A stretch of DNA of 34,388 bases, taken from Lachnospiraceae bacterium. Lineage in GTDB: Bacteria > Bacillota > Clostridia > Lachnospirales > Lachnospiraceae. Each line of letters begins with the position of its first letter. Positions within the stretch are counted from its first letter, which is position 1. This document shows positions 23,523 to 32,553 of this stretch, piece after piece. The notes under the pieces are model-generated. The model made no database searches. It was not told where the DNA came from and worked only from the letters and a program-made list of their open reading frames with translations. The position numbers and the translations under genes were made by a program. The DNA lies in the NCBI GenBank assembly GCA_029068555.1, contig JAIECJ010000035.1, forward strand, positions 1 through 34,388, given 5' to 3'.

Positions 23523-24200
23523 ATGGGATTTTTAAAAAATGTGAAAAACGAGATAAAAGTCATAAGAGAGCGCGACCCGGCAATTCATTCCAATATGGAA
23601 GTTTTCCTATACCCAAGCTTCAAGGTAATGCTTCATTACAGGGTGGCACACAGGCTGTACAAAGGCGGGCACTATTTCCTTGCCAGATGGATATCCCAGC
23701 GCGCAGTCAGAAAGACAGGCATAGAGATACATCCCGGTGCTGAGATTGGCGAGAATTTTTTTATTGATCACGGAAATGGTGTCATTATTGGGGAGACGGC
23801 TGTGATAGGCAACAATGTTACACTGTATCAGGGGGTAACCCTTGGAGGAACTGGAAAGGAGCACGGAAAGCGTCATCCGACAATAGGCGATAATGTCATG
23901 ATTAGCGCAGGCGCCAAGATTATAGGCTCGTTTAAGGTTGGCGAGAATTCCAAGATTGGCGCCGGAAGTGTTGTGATAGAGGAGGTTCCTCCAAACTGTA
24001 CAGTGGTAGGCGTGCCTGGCAGAGTTGTAAAGCGTGATAATCAGAGGCTTGTGCGCGAGGATTTGAATCAGGTTGACCTTCCGGATCCTGTGAATGAGGA
24101 TATCAGAAATCTCAAATATGCCAACAGTGAGATGACCAACCATATACTGGATTTGGAACAGCAGATAAAGCAGCTGAAGAAAGAACTTGGACAGAAATAA
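23523..24200 (+). CDS. cysE: Serine O-acetyltransferase
   Basis: A 225-residue enzyme that makes O-acetylserine from serine and acetyl-CoA, the first step of cysteine synthesis. A short helical N-terminal part (RDPAIHSNMEVFLYPSFK) leads into the left-handed beta-helix of hexapeptide repeats, with IDHGNGVIIGETAVIGNNVT, GVTLGGTGKEHGKRHPTIGD and the VVGVPGRVV end. The last 30 residues form a coiled-coil-like tail. The GGAGG site is good. It sits 28 bp before cysS, so cysteine supply and cysteine charging are made from one transcript. Confidence 0.96.
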   Translation: MGFLKNVKNEIKVIRERDPAIHSNMEVFLYPSFKVMLHYRVAHRLYKGGHYFLARWISQRAVRKTGIEIHPGAEIGENFFIDHGNGVIIGETAVIGNNVTLYQGVTLGGTGKEHGKRHPTIGDNVMISAGAKIIGSFKVGENSKIGAGSVVIEEVPPNCTVVGVPGRVVKRDNQRLVREDLNQVDLPDPVNEDIRNLKYANSEMTNHILDLEQQIKQLKKELGQK

Positions 24201-24228
24201 TACATACATTTGGAGGTTTTGAAAGAAG

Positions 24229-25650
24229 ATGAAAAACAAATTATCCTTTTATAATACACTGACGAGAAAGGTGGAAACATTTATTCCTAACGAGGACGGC
24301 AAGGCAGCGATGTACACCTGTGGACCGACAGTGTATCACTTTGCGCATATCGGTAATCTGAGAAGCTACATTATGGAGGACTTGTTGGAAAAAACGCTCC
24401 GTTACATTGGATATGATGTAAAGCGTGTGATGAATATAACGGATGTCGGACATCTTTCCAGTGACGCCGACACCGGTGAGGATAAGATGCTCAAAGGTGC
24501 AAAGAGAGAACATAAGACAGTTATGGAGATTGCGAAGTTCTATACGGATGCATTTTTCAGTGACTGCAGCAGACTGAATATCAAAACACCGGATGTGGTA
24601 GAACCAGCTACAAACTGTATTGCAGAATTTATCCATATGATCGAGGTATTGATGGAGAAAGGATATGCATATGAGAGCGGCGGCAATATTTATTTTGATA
24701 CCGCAAAGCTCGAGGAGTACTATGTATTTTCAAGTCAGAGCGAGAAGGAGCTCCTTGTCGGTGTGCGTGATGACGTTGACGAGGACGAGAACAAGAAAAA
24801 CAAGAGTGATTTTGTGCTGTGGTTCACAAAGTCCAAATTTGACGATCAGGAGTTAAAGTGGGACAGTCCCTGGGGCGTAGGGTACCCGGGATGGCATATT
24901 GAGTGCTCCTGTATCAGCATGAAGCACCTTGGCGCGTACATGGATATTCACTGCGGAGGTGTTGACAATATTTTCCCGCATCATACCAATGAGATTGCGC
25001 AGAGTGAGGCTTATCTGGGACATAAGTGGTGTAACTATTGGTTCCATGTGCATCATCTGAATGACAAGTCGGGAAAAATGAGCAAGTCAAACGGCGACTT
25101 CCTGACTGTTTCGCTGCTGGAGTCAAAAGGATACGATCCGATTGTATACCGTCTGTTTTGCTTACAGTCACATTATCGCAAGCCCCTGGAATTTTCCTAT
25201 GAGGTGCTTGACAATATGAGTGCCGCCTATGACAAGCTTGTCAGGAAAATTGGGGCGCTTGACAGGACAGGGACGGTAGACAAAGCGAAGTTTGACACAT
25301 ACAGGGAAAAATTTGAGACAGCATTGTGCGATGATTTGAATTCTTCCATGGCAATTACGGTTCTGTATGACATGCTGAAGGATGACATGTCAGATGCAAC
25401 CAAGTTTGCGCTGGCGGAGAGCTTTGATGAGGTACTCTCGCTGAACCTGGTCACGGCACATGCGGCAAAGGAAGCGGACAGTGGTGTGGATGCAGAGCTG
25501 GAGCGTTATGTGCTTGCAAAGATAGAGGAGAGAAAAGCGGCAAAGAAGGAAAAGGATTTTGCAAAGGCGGACGCAATACGGAGTGAACTGATGGAGAAAG
25601 GTATTCTGTTAGAGGATACGCGTGAGGGTGTGAAATGGAAAAAGGCTTAG
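24229..25650 (+). CDS. cysS: Cysteine-tRNA ligase
   Basis: A 473-residue class I aminoacyl-tRNA synthetase. The zinc ligand and HIGH motif are together in TCGPTVYHFAHIGNLRSY, further zinc ligands are in GWHIECSCISMKHLG and FPHHTNEIAQSEA, and KMSKSNGDF is the KMSKS loop. The C-terminal part (VLAKIEERKAAKKEKDFAKA and onward) is the tRNA-binding end. GGAGG lies 12 nt before the start. The stop overlaps the start region of mrnC by 16 nt. Confidence 0.97.
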   Translation: MKNKLSFYNTLTRKVETFIPNEDGKAAMYTCGPTVYHFAHIGNLRSYIMEDLLEKTLRYIGYDVKRVMNITDVGHLSSDADTGEDKMLKGAKREHKTVMEIAKFYTDAFFSDCSRLNIKTPDVVEPATNCIAEFIHMIEVLMEKGYAYESGGNIYFDTAKLEEYYVFSSQSEKELLVGVRDDVDEDENKKNKSDFVLWFTKSKFDDQELKWDSPWGVGYPGWHIECSCISMKHLGAYMDIHCGGVDNIFPHHTNEIAQSEAYLGHKWCNYWFHVHHLNDKSGKMSKSNGDFLTVSLLESKGYDPIVYRLFCLQSHYRKPLEFSYEVLDNMSAAYDKLVRKIGALDRTGTVDKAKFDTYREKFETALCDDLNSSMAITVLYDMLKDDMSDATKFALAESFDEVLSLNLVTAHAAKEADSGVDAELERYVLAKIEERKAAKKEKDFAKADAIRSELMEKGILLEDTREGVKWKKA

Positions 25651-26084
25651 AGGGACAAAGTCTGCTCGCGCTGATACACAGGGAATTTGGCGGCGGGGAA
25701 GTGGATATCAGGACATACTCGCCGCTCACGCTGGCGTATATCGGGGATGCGGTGTTCGAGATTATTGTGCGGACGCTGATTGTGGAAAAAGGACAGAGGG
25801 CAGCGAATACGCTGCACAGACACGCGACAAAAATTGTCTGTGCACAGACGCAGGCAAAGCTGGCGGATATGGTGTATGAAAGTCTGACGGAGGAAGAACA
25901 GGACATCTACAGGCGGGGAAAGAACACAAAAATTCATTCCTCGGCAAAAAATGCAAGCCTGGCAGATTACCGGAAAGCAACAGGGTTTGAGGCGCTTTGC
26001 GGATATCTGTTTCTGAAAGACAATACTGTAAGGATAACACAGATTGTCAGGCAGGCGTTCGAGACAGCGCAGATCGAGTTATAA
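25635..26084 (+). CDS. mrnC: Mini-ribonuclease 3
   Basis: A 149-residue stand-alone RNase III catalytic domain without a dsRNA-binding domain; it matures 23S rRNA. The signature SPLTLAYIGDAVFEIIVRTL contains the catalytic aspartate, and RGKNTKIHSSAKNASLADYR follows as in Bacillus Mini-III. GAGG lies 7 nt upstream. The overlap with cysS indicates translational coupling. The 136 bp to rlmB contain only a weak TATAAT and a 6-bp inverted repeat. Confidence 0.94.
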   Translation: MEKGLEGQSLLALIHREFGGGEVDIRTYSPLTLAYIGDAVFEIIVRTLIVEKGQRAANTLHRHATKIVCAQTQAKLADMVYESLTEEEQDIYRRGKNTKIHSSAKNASLADYRKATGFEALCGYLFLKDNTVRITQIVRQAFETAQIEL

Positions 26085-26220
26085 AGCGTAATATAATCGT
26101 TGCGCACATCATATAAGGAATTTAGCTGCTCTGCGGCATATGGTCGGCGAGAGATAAACGTAAAATAATTGGCGTTTACTATAATTGCAATACGGAAAGG
26201 GTAAAGGTACTGCAACTGAC

Positions 26221-26961
26221 ATGAGATACGAGGAATTTATAATAGAAGGCAGAAATGCCGTGATAGAAGCTTTTCGCGCAGGAAAGCCGATTGACAAGCT
26301 TTTCATACTGGATGGTGCGCAGGACGGACCTATACAGACGATTAAGAGAGAGGCAAAAAAACATGACACTATGATAAAGTTTGTGGCAAAGGAACGTCTT
26401 GATCAGCTGAGCGAGACAGGGAAGCATCAGGGTGTCATTGCATACATGGCATCTTATGAGTATGCGGATGTGGAAGATATTCTTGAGGCGGCGCGTATCA
26501 AAAACGAGCCTCCGTTTATCATCCTGCTGGACAATATTGAGGATCCCCACAATCTTGGCGCAATCATCAGAACAGCCAACCTTGCCGGGGCGCATGGCGT
26601 TATCATCCCGAAGAATCGTGCGGTTGGGCTGACTGCCGCTGTTGCGAGAACTTCTGCAGGCGCGTTGAATTACACGCCCGTTGCGCGAGTTACCAATCTT
26701 GGAAAGACAATGGAGGATCTGAAAAAACAGGGTTTGTGGTTTGTCTGTGCGGATATGGATGGAACGACCATGTATCAGCTTGACCTGAGAGGACCAATCG
26801 GGCTTGTCATCGGGAGTGAGGGGGACGGTGTCGGACGGCTCATCAGGGAAAAGTGTGACTTTGTGGCAGCTATTCCGATGAAAGGCGATATTGATTCACT
26901 AAATGCTTCTGTTGCTGCGGGTGTGCTTGCATATGAAATTGTCAGACAGAGAATGATGTAG
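26221..26961 (+). CDS. rlmB: 23S rRNA (guanosine-2'-O-)-methyltransferase
   Basis: A 246-residue SPOUT-class methyltransferase of the TrmH/RlmB family. The N-terminal substrate-binding domain begins EEFIIEGRNAVIEAFRAGKP. The catalytic knot has DPHNLGAIIRTANLAGAHG, GLVIGSEGDGVGRLI and PMKGDIDSLNASVAAGVLAY. The likely start is ATG 26221; an in-frame TTG at 26185 is an alternative. It belongs to the conserved cysS-mrnC-rlmB-sigH order and acts on the same 23S rRNA as MrnC. Confidence 0.94.
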   Translation: MRYEEFIIEGRNAVIEAFRAGKPIDKLFILDGAQDGPIQTIKREAKKHDTMIKFVAKERLDQLSETGKHQGVIAYMASYEYADVEDILEAARIKNEPPFIILLDNIEDPHNLGAIIRTANLAGAHGVIIPKNRAVGLTAAVARTSAGALNYTPVARVTNLGKTMEDLKKQGLWFVCADMDGTTMYQLDLRGPIGLVIGSEGDGVGRLIREKCDFVAAIPMKGDIDSLNASVAAGVLAYEIVRQRMM

Positions 26962-26973
26962 GGAATGGTGCAT

Positions 26974-27615
26974 ATGTCAGTTGGATATGAGGGACTTACA
27001 GATGAGGAACTGATAGACAGGCTGCGTGATGGTGCGGCACAGATAACGGATTATATCATGGACAAGTATAAAAATCTGGTGCGAAAAAAGGCGAAGTCCA
27101 TGTATATTCTGGGAGCCGACAATGACGACCTGATACAGGAGGGCATGATTGGGCTGTTTAAGGCAGTGCGCGATTACGACGCAGGGCGGGATGCCAGTTT
27201 TTATACATTTGCGGATTTGTGCATTTCGCGTCAGATGTACAATGCAGTGCAGGCATCACGCAGGGAAAAGCATGCGCCGCTAAATACATACATATCGCTC
27301 TATGCCGACATGACAGATGCTGAAAACGGCGGGACTGGGGCTGGACTTCTCAATGTGATTGCGTCGGAGATAGAGGTAAATCCAGAGCAGCTTATGATAG
27401 ATCGGGAAAATGTGGCGGATATAGAGGCAATTATCGAGAAAGAACTGAGCGGCTTTGAGAAACAGGTTCTTGATTTGTATATAACAGGAATGAGTTATTC
27501 TCAGATTGCGAAAGTCCTCTCAAGGGATGAGAAGTCGACAGACAATGCGCTGCAGAGACTTAAGACGAAGCTGCGCAAGGCGGTGAATCAATATAAAAAG
27601 AGAAAACAGGAATAG
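26974..27615 (+). CDS. sigH: RNA polymerase sigma factor, SigH/Spo0H type
   Basis: A 213-residue sigma-70 family factor. Region 2 is clear in DNDDLIQEGMIGLFKAVRDY followed by FYTFADLCISRQMYNAVQAS. Region 4 has a helix-turn-helix in YITGMSYSQIAKVL then SRDEKSTDNALQRLKTKLRK. Sequence and position after rlmB match Bacillus SigH, which controls the transition to stationary phase and sporulation. The usual yacP gene between rlmB and sigH is missing here. I chose ATG 26974 because AGGG is better spaced; ATG 26965 would add three residues. Confidence 0.93.
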   Translation: MSVGYEGLTDEELIDRLRDGAAQITDYIMDKYKNLVRKKAKSMYILGADNDDLIQEGMIGLFKAVRDYDAGRDASFYTFADLCISRQMYNAVQASRREKHAPLNTYISLYADMTDAENGGTGAGLLNVIASEIEVNPEQLMIDRENVADIEAIIEKELSGFEKQVLDLYITGMSYSQIAKVLSRDEKSTDNALQRLKTKLRKAVNQYKKRKQE

Positions 27616-27653
27616 CGTAAATTCGCAGACAGTGATAAAAATGGAGAAGGATT

Positions 27654-29270
27654 ATGGACAGACAGGATAAATACGGGGTGTTAAAGCAGTATTTTGGCTA
27701 TGATGCCTTCCGCGATGGACAGGAGTCGCTGATAGACGGGCTGCTTGGAGGAAGCGATGTGTTTGGCATCATGCCCACAGGTGCGGGTAAGTCAATATGC
27801 TACCAGCTTCCAGCGCTGATGTTTCGGGGGATTACACTGGTGATTTCACCGCTAATCAGCCTGATGAAAGATCAGGTAGCTGCGTTGAATCAGGTGGGCG
27901 TATATGCGGCGTATCTTAACAGCTCTCTGACACAGGGACAGTATTTCAAGGCGCTTGATTTTGCCAGAAAAGGAAAATACAAAATTATTTACGTTGCGCC
28001 GGAGCGGCTCCTCACAGATTCTTTTCTCAGCTTTGCTGTCAATGCGGATATTTCCTGCATCAGCGTGGATGAAGTCCACTGTGTATCACAGTGGGGGCAG
28101 GATTTCAGACCGGGATATCTGAAAATCGTGGATTTTATAGACAAGCTCCCGAGACGTCCGATTGTCGGTGCATTTACGGCGACTGCCACAAAGGAAGTCA
28201 GGGATGATGTTATGCGGATATTGAAGCTCAACAATCCGAAGATTGTCACCACCGGCTTTGACAGAAAGAATCTGTCTTTTTATGTAAGGCATGCAAAGAA
28301 TAAAAAAGCGGAGCTGTTAAGACTGCTGCGGGAATACTATGGGGACAGTGGCATCGTATACTGCCTTACCAGAAAGCTTGTGGATGAAGTATATGGAATG
28401 CTGTCAGAGCGCGGCATAGAGGTCTCACGATATCATGCAGGAATGACAGACGAGGAAAGGCACAGAAATCAGGAGGAGTTTACCTATGACAGAACGCATA
28501 TTATGGTAGCGACGAACGCGTTTGGCATGGGGATTGATAAACCAGATGTGCGTTTTGTTATCCACTATAATATGCCGAAGAATATGGAAAGCTATTATCA
28601 GGAAGCGGGGCGCGCTGGCCGTGACGGGGAAAAGGCGGACTGTTACCTGCTGTACAGCCCGCAGGATGTACATACGAATCAGTTTTTCATAGAGAACAGC
28701 CGGGAAAATGAGGAACTAAGTGATGAGGAACTGGAAAATGTGATGGAGAAAGACAGGGAACGGCTCAAAAAAATGGTTTTTTACTGTCATACAAAATACT
28801 GCTATCGCAAATATATGCTAAATTATTTCGGGGAAAAAGCGGACAGCTTTTGCGGAGGCTGCGGAAACTGCATCAGGAAGATTGAGGCAGAGCGCTATCA
28901 GGATAAACAGGACAGATATTCCGGGCGCATACATGGCATGGCGGGAGTCAGACAGCTTGTGCCGGCAGACGGCAGAGGAAAACGCGCTTTTGACAATCCG
29001 GAGCTCTATGACCAGCTGAGGCTGCTGCGCAACAGTCTTGCAAAAGAAATGGAGGTTCCGGCTTATGTTATCTTTACGGATAAGACATTGAAGGAAATGA
29101 GCATGTATCTGCCGTCATCCCGCGAGGAACTGCTTGAGATATCAGGCGTGGGACAGGCAAAGTATGATAAGTTTGGCAAGGCATTTATGGATGTAATCAG
29201 TAAGTATACTGCCGGCCATGATATCAGTCAGGAGCCTGTCCGTGCAAAGGCAAAGATAGTGTTTCGCTGA
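27654..29270 (+). CDS. recQ: ATP-dependent DNA helicase RecQ, short form
   Basis: A 538-residue superfamily 2 helicase. Motif I is MPTGAGKS (40-47), motif II is DEVH (139-142, where DEAH is usual) inside ISVDEVHCVSQWGQDFRPGY, and motif VI is QEAGRAGRDG. A zinc-binding part has the cysteines of CHTKYCYRKYM and FCGGCGNC. About 60 residues later comes an HRDC domain (FDNPELYDQLRLLRNSLAKE then SREELLEISGVGQAKYDKFG). The winged-helix RQC domain of E. coli RecQ seems absent, which explains the shorter length. It acts in recombination repair and fork restart. It starts 38 bp after sigH with a good site. Confidence 0.93.
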   Translation: MDRQDKYGVLKQYFGYDAFRDGQESLIDGLLGGSDVFGIMPTGAGKSICYQLPALMFRGITLVISPLISLMKDQVAALNQVGVYAAYLNSSLTQGQYFKALDFARKGKYKIIYVAPERLLTDSFLSFAVNADISCISVDEVHCVSQWGQDFRPGYLKIVDFIDKLPRRPIVGAFTATATKEVRDDVMRILKLNNPKIVTTGFDRKNLSFYVRHAKNKKAELLRLLREYYGDSGIVYCLTRKLVDEVYGMLSERGIEVSRYHAGMTDEERHRNQEEFTYDRTHIMVATNAFGMGIDKPDVRFVIHYNMPKNMESYYQEAGRAGRDGEKADCYLLYSPQDVHTNQFFIENSRENEELSDEELENVMEKDRERLKKMVFYCHTKYCYRKYMLNYFGEKADSFCGGCGNCIRKIEAERYQDKQDRYSGRIHGMAGVRQLVPADGRGKRAFDNPELYDQLRLLRNSLAKEMEVPAYVIFTDKTLKEMSMYLPSSREELLEISGVGQAKYDKFGKAFMDVISKYTAGHDISQEPVRAKAKIVFR

Positions 29271-29308
29271 TTGAGTGAAGAATAAATTAAGAAAGGAAAG
29301 GGAATGAA

Positions 29309-30397
29309 ATGAGAAAATTACTTGGAGGACAAACATTGAAAAGGACTGCAGCTGTCATTATGGCGGCGGTGACATTGGCCGCAATGCCGGGAAATGGTGC
29401 ATTGCCGGTATCAACTGTAAAGGCTGATGAGGCATTGCCCGGATATATCAGAAGCGTGTACACAAATGAGTGGGTGCCCGCTGAACAGACAGTAGTGCGG
29501 CCAATCGCAGTTATGATGCCGACAGACAAGGTGGCACAGCCTTCCTATGGTATTAGCAGCGCGGATGTGCTGTATGAAATTATGGAGGAGGGCGATATTT
29601 CCCGCCAGATGGCAGTGATTAGTAACTGGACAGGTCTTTCTAAAATCGGTAATGTCAGGAGCTGCCGCGCGTATTATCTGCCAGAGGCTACAGAGTGGGA
29701 TCCGATTCTGATACATTTTGGCGGTGTTGTCTATATGAAGGACCGGATTACGGCTCCCGATATCAATAATATATCCGGAACGAACCAGTATGGTGTAGGT
29801 GGGGGAGCGCCTGGCTCCAATGCATTTTTTAGGACGTCGGACAAAAAAGCGCCGCACAACGCGTACACAACTGCACCAAACATTATCAATGCCTGTGCCC
29901 AGCTTGGATATTCTCTAAACATCAGAGAAGGGTTTTATAATGCGAAGCATTTTACCTTTGCAAATGGCATCAATACTCTGGAACAGTATGGTGCTGCGGC
30001 TGCAACGGCAAACGCAATTGATCTCTCACAGGTATTTCCATATACAAAGAGCGCGTTTGTGTACAATCCTGCAGACGGTATGTACTACAAATCTATCCAC
30101 GGTAAAGCACAGACAGACGGACTGAATGGACAGCAGCTTAAGTTTGCAAATGTCATCGTACAGAACACAAAATGGACTCAACTCGACGCGAAAGGATATC
30201 TATACTTTCAGAATGTAGACAACACGGAAGATGGTTATTACTTTACAAAAGGAAAGTGCATACATGTCACATGGCAGAAGACAGGGGATTATGCACCGAC
30301 TGTATACTATGATGACTTGGGAAACGAGATACAGTTAAACGAAGGAAAAACTTATATTGCAGTGGCGCAGAAAGGAAGAATGGCAGCATTTAACTGA
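29309..30397 (+). CDS. DUF3048 domain protein (YerB-like), secreted
   Basis: A 362-residue exported protein. Residues 1-45 form a signal peptide: basic start, hydrophobic AVIMAAVTLAAM, and a likely cleavage after VKA. There is no lipobox cysteine, unlike YerB lipoproteins. The body has RPIAVMMPTDKVAQPSYGIS, then ADVLYEIMEEGDISRQMAVI and IGNVRSCRAYYLPEA, typical of DUF3048, and a C-terminal part ending in TYIAVAQKGRMAAF. The biochemical function of the family is unknown; a cell-surface role is likely. GGAAAGGG precedes the start. Confidence 0.88.
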   Translation: MRKLLGGQTLKRTAAVIMAAVTLAAMPGNGALPVSTVKADEALPGYIRSVYTNEWVPAEQTVVRPIAVMMPTDKVAQPSYGISSADVLYEIMEEGDISRQMAVISNWTGLSKIGNVRSCRAYYLPEATEWDPILIHFGGVVYMKDRITAPDINNISGTNQYGVGGGAPGSNAFFRTSDKKAPHNAYTTAPNIINACAQLGYSLNIREGFYNAKHFTFANGINTLEQYGAAAATANAIDLSQVFPYTKSAFVYNPADGMYYKSIHGKAQTDGLNGQQLKFANVIVQNTKWTQLDAKGYLYFQNVDNTEDGYYFTKGKCIHVTWQKTGDYAPTVYYDDLGNEIQLNEGKTYIAVAQKGRMAAFN

Positions 30398-30440
30398 CAA
30401 CAGCTGATGGTGTGAATATGGGAAAGGACATGATGGTTGT

Positions 30441-31268
30441 ATGAAATATGAAAAAATTAAGGTAGGAGTTGACGGGACAGTTCAGGCAGAGCTGACGCTG
30501 TACATTCAGGATGACCACCCTGATACGTACGGAGAGCGCAGGCGTCCGATGGTTCTCATCTGTCCAGGTGGAGGTTATGAACATGTGTCAGTAAGGGAGG
30601 GGGAGCCGATTGCGTTTCACTTTCTCACGGCAGGGTGCCATGCTGCGGTGTTGTGGTATGATGTTGTGGGACAGGGGGTGGAGCATCCGCAGGAACTTAA
30701 GGAGCTTGCATGGTCAGCCGCGTATATCAGGGAGCATGCGGATGAGTATGCCATTGATAAGGATAAGATACTGGTTGCTGGTTTTTCGGCGGGAGGACAT
30801 CTCGCAGCAAGCCTTGGGTGTTTCTGGGACAGGGACTGGCTTGAGAAAGAGATGCAGATGAAAAAAGAGTGTTACCAGCCAAACGGAATCATTCTTGCCT
30901 ATCCGGTAATTACATCTGGTGCGTTTGCACACAGGGGAAGCTTTGTGAACCTGATGGGAGGAAAGGCATGTGAGGAGCTGGAGCGTGCGTTAAGTCTGGA
31001 AAACCAGGTGACGGATCAGGTACCACCTGTATTTATGTGGCATACTTTTGAGGATGGAGCAGTACCGCTTGAGAATTCGCTGATGTTTGCATCGGCATTG
31101 AGAAAGGCGGGCGTCAATTTTGAGTATCATGTATTTCCGCATGGCGGGCATGGATACGCGCTGGCGACAAAGGAGACCGCAATGCGGGAAGGAAATGAGA
31201 TTGAGCCGCAGTGTGAGCAGTGGATAGAACTGTGCAAGAATTGGTTGAAATATAATTATGTGAACTGA
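30441..31268 (+). CDS. Alpha/beta hydrolase, acetylesterase-like
   Basis: A 275-residue hydrolase without a signal peptide. The oxyanion region is LICPGGGYEHVS (39-50), the nucleophile is S116 in VAGFSAGGHLAASL, and D205 in WHTFEDGAVPL and H237 (or H234) in FPHGGHGYAL complete the triad. This matches the intracellular carbohydrate-acetylesterase type (BD-FAE/Axe-like) found with plant-polysaccharide genes in gut Clostridia, so removal of acetyl groups from imported oligosaccharides is plausible (inference). The ribosome binding site is poor. Transcription may continue from the DUF3048 gene 43 bp upstream. Confidence 0.87.
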   Translation: MKYEKIKVGVDGTVQAELTLYIQDDHPDTYGERRRPMVLICPGGGYEHVSVREGEPIAFHFLTAGCHAAVLWYDVVGQGVEHPQELKELAWSAAYIREHADEYAIDKDKILVAGFSAGGHLAASLGCFWDRDWLEKEMQMKKECYQPNGIILAYPVITSGAFAHRGSFVNLMGGKACEELERALSLENQVTDQVPPVFMWHTFEDGAVPLENSLMFASALRKAGVNFEYHVFPHGGHGYALATKETAMREGNEIEPQCEQWIELCKNWLKYNYVN

Positions 31269-31330
31269 AGCTGATATATCTATGTGCAATCGGGGCATAA
31301 ATCCATTGCAAGGGGCAGCACATAAAAACA

Positions 31331-31356
31331 CAGGAGCCTGAGTAATCAGGCTCCTG
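31331..31356 (-). terminator. Terminator between the esterase and VanZ genes
   Basis: CAGGAGCCTGA-GTAA-TCAGGCTCCTG, an 11-bp perfect stem. On the minus strand it is followed by TGTTTTTAT and so ends the VanZ transcript about 155 nt after its stop. It may also stop esterase transcription on the plus strand. The rest of the 31269-31510 gap is AT-rich with a perfect TTGCTAATTAGCAA palindrome and no gene. Confidence 0.75.
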
Positions 31357-31510
31357 GTTTGTGTAAAAGGGGAATTCTTCCGGAATTTGCTAATTAGCAA
31401 GTCTAGCATCACTGCTAAACTAATAATATCATACAATAAAACAAGTCCACAATCTATAACTATATTGTAAAAATATGACAATATATTAGCTAAAACAAAA
31501 GAAATGCACA

Positions 31511-32035
31511 TTAATGCTTGCTCAATGGTTCAAAAATGGTCTTTCTTCCGATATAACCAAATAGTCTTACGAACAATATGCCAATAAGAGAACCGCAGCT
31601 GTCTATCACAACATCGCGCACGGAACAACCCCTTCCGCGCACGAAAAGCTGGTGAATTTCATCGAGAGATGCGAATCCCACACAGAGAATCCCACCGGTG
31701 ATAACCAGCCATATTCCCCGTATTCCATATACATATAAAGGAAAGGCAACTGAGACTGCAAGCAGAAAATATTCTGTGAAATGGGCGAGCTTGCGGACAT
31801 AAAAGTGTATTTTCCGGATACAGCGTGAAATCTGTTTGTCTGTCAGCTCCAAATCCAGTGCCCTGTCAGCCATGGAAACGGCTTTGTAAGTAACCTTGTA
31901 GCTTAGGTTGGAACTAGTTGTGCCATCCTGGGCGGAAAAGGAAAATATAATGTACATCATAATGAGTGCAGGAATAAAGGACAGAGGTTTCAGGATAAAA
32001 AGCAGTAAAAATTTTATTACGGACTCAGATTTCAT
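31511..32035 (-). CDS. VanZ family protein
   Basis: A 174-residue membrane protein with four or so hydrophobic segments. Two family motifs stand out: IHFYVRKLAHFTEYFLLAVS and SLDEIHQLFVRGRGCSVRDV followed by VIDSCGSLIG. VanZ gives low-level teicoplanin resistance in enterococci by an unclear route; most genomic VanZ-like proteins are not linked to resistance, and no van genes are present here. The start has GAGGAG 7 nt upstream. Its upstream region contains a 30-bp direct repeat. Confidence 0.92.
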   Translation of the reverse strand: MKSESVIKFLLLFILKPLSFIPALIMMYIIFSFSAQDGTTSSNLSYKVTYKAVSMADRALDLELTDKQISRCIRKIHFYVRKLAHFTEYFLLAVSVAFPLYVYGIRGIWLVITGGILCVGFASLDEIHQLFVRGRGCSVRDVVIDSCGSLIGILFVRLFGYIGRKTIFEPLSKH

Positions 32036-32057
32036 GGTATTTCTCCTCGTTAGATGA

Positions 32058-32153
32058 ATGCGATAAAAAACATATTCTTATAGTAACGCCCATATTATGG
32101 GTAAATATTTCATTTGCTGTCGTATGCGGTAAAAAACATATTCTTATAGTAAC
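32058..32153. repeat. Two 30-bp direct repeats upstream of VanZ
   Basis: Copies at 32058-32087 and 32124-32153 differ at one base (ATGCGATAAAAAACATATTC versus ATGCGGTAAAAAACATATTC at the start) and are spaced 66 bp apart. On the minus strand each contains ACTATAAG, similar to a -10 box. Tandem promoter/operator units for VanZ, or a duplication, are the likely readings. Confidence 0.7.
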
Positions 32154-32307
32154 CAGAAAGTTAGGTAATAAGCAATAAATATTTGATTAAATTTTGATTA
32201 AGGACAAAAAGTTACTGTTAAGACAGGGTATAGCATTCACAGCTAATTATAGCTTTTCAGGCTGCTGATGATGTACTGGCGGTAAGTAAAAATCCATTTG
32301 CGGGCAA

Positions 32308-32383
32308 ATTTTGCACACAAAATGCTAAAAGGCAAGCATTTTGGCGCATGATTCCCACTACTTTGGCGTAGGTGTGAACAGTA
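32308..32383. repeat. Left half of the inverted-repeat element (copy 3, reversed)
   Basis: The reverse complement matches 8440-8515 at 75 of 76 positions and then stops sharply after GTGTGCAAAAT; the right half is missing. The internal AAAATGCT/AGCATTTT hairpin is intact. It lies between the VanZ upstream repeats and the next gene, in a 500-bp gene-free region (32036-32553). The rest of that region is AT-rich, with a short direct repeat TTTGATTAA/TTTTGATTAA at about 32182-32201, and I see no gene. Confidence 0.8.
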
Positions 32384-32553
32384 ACAAGGATGTAACAAAA
32401 AGATACAAAAATTAGCAATAACTGCTGTACTTTTTGTTATTTTGTGATAGAATAATAGAATAGTACATAAATGACAGCATCAGAATATTCCATTGTGAAT
32501 TGTATAGTATTGACAAGGCGGACAGTGGAAAATATGGAATGGGAGGGACTGAC

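Noticed and set aside
24201-24228. Possible T-box leader for cysS
   Set aside because: Only 28 nt separate cysE and cysS, too short for a T-box; the 39-nt gap before cysE is also too short.
31511-32035. VanZ read as a glycopeptide resistance gene
   Set aside because: VanZ-like proteins are common in Clostridia and no vanA/B/H/X/R/S-type gene is in the window, so a resistance role is not supported.
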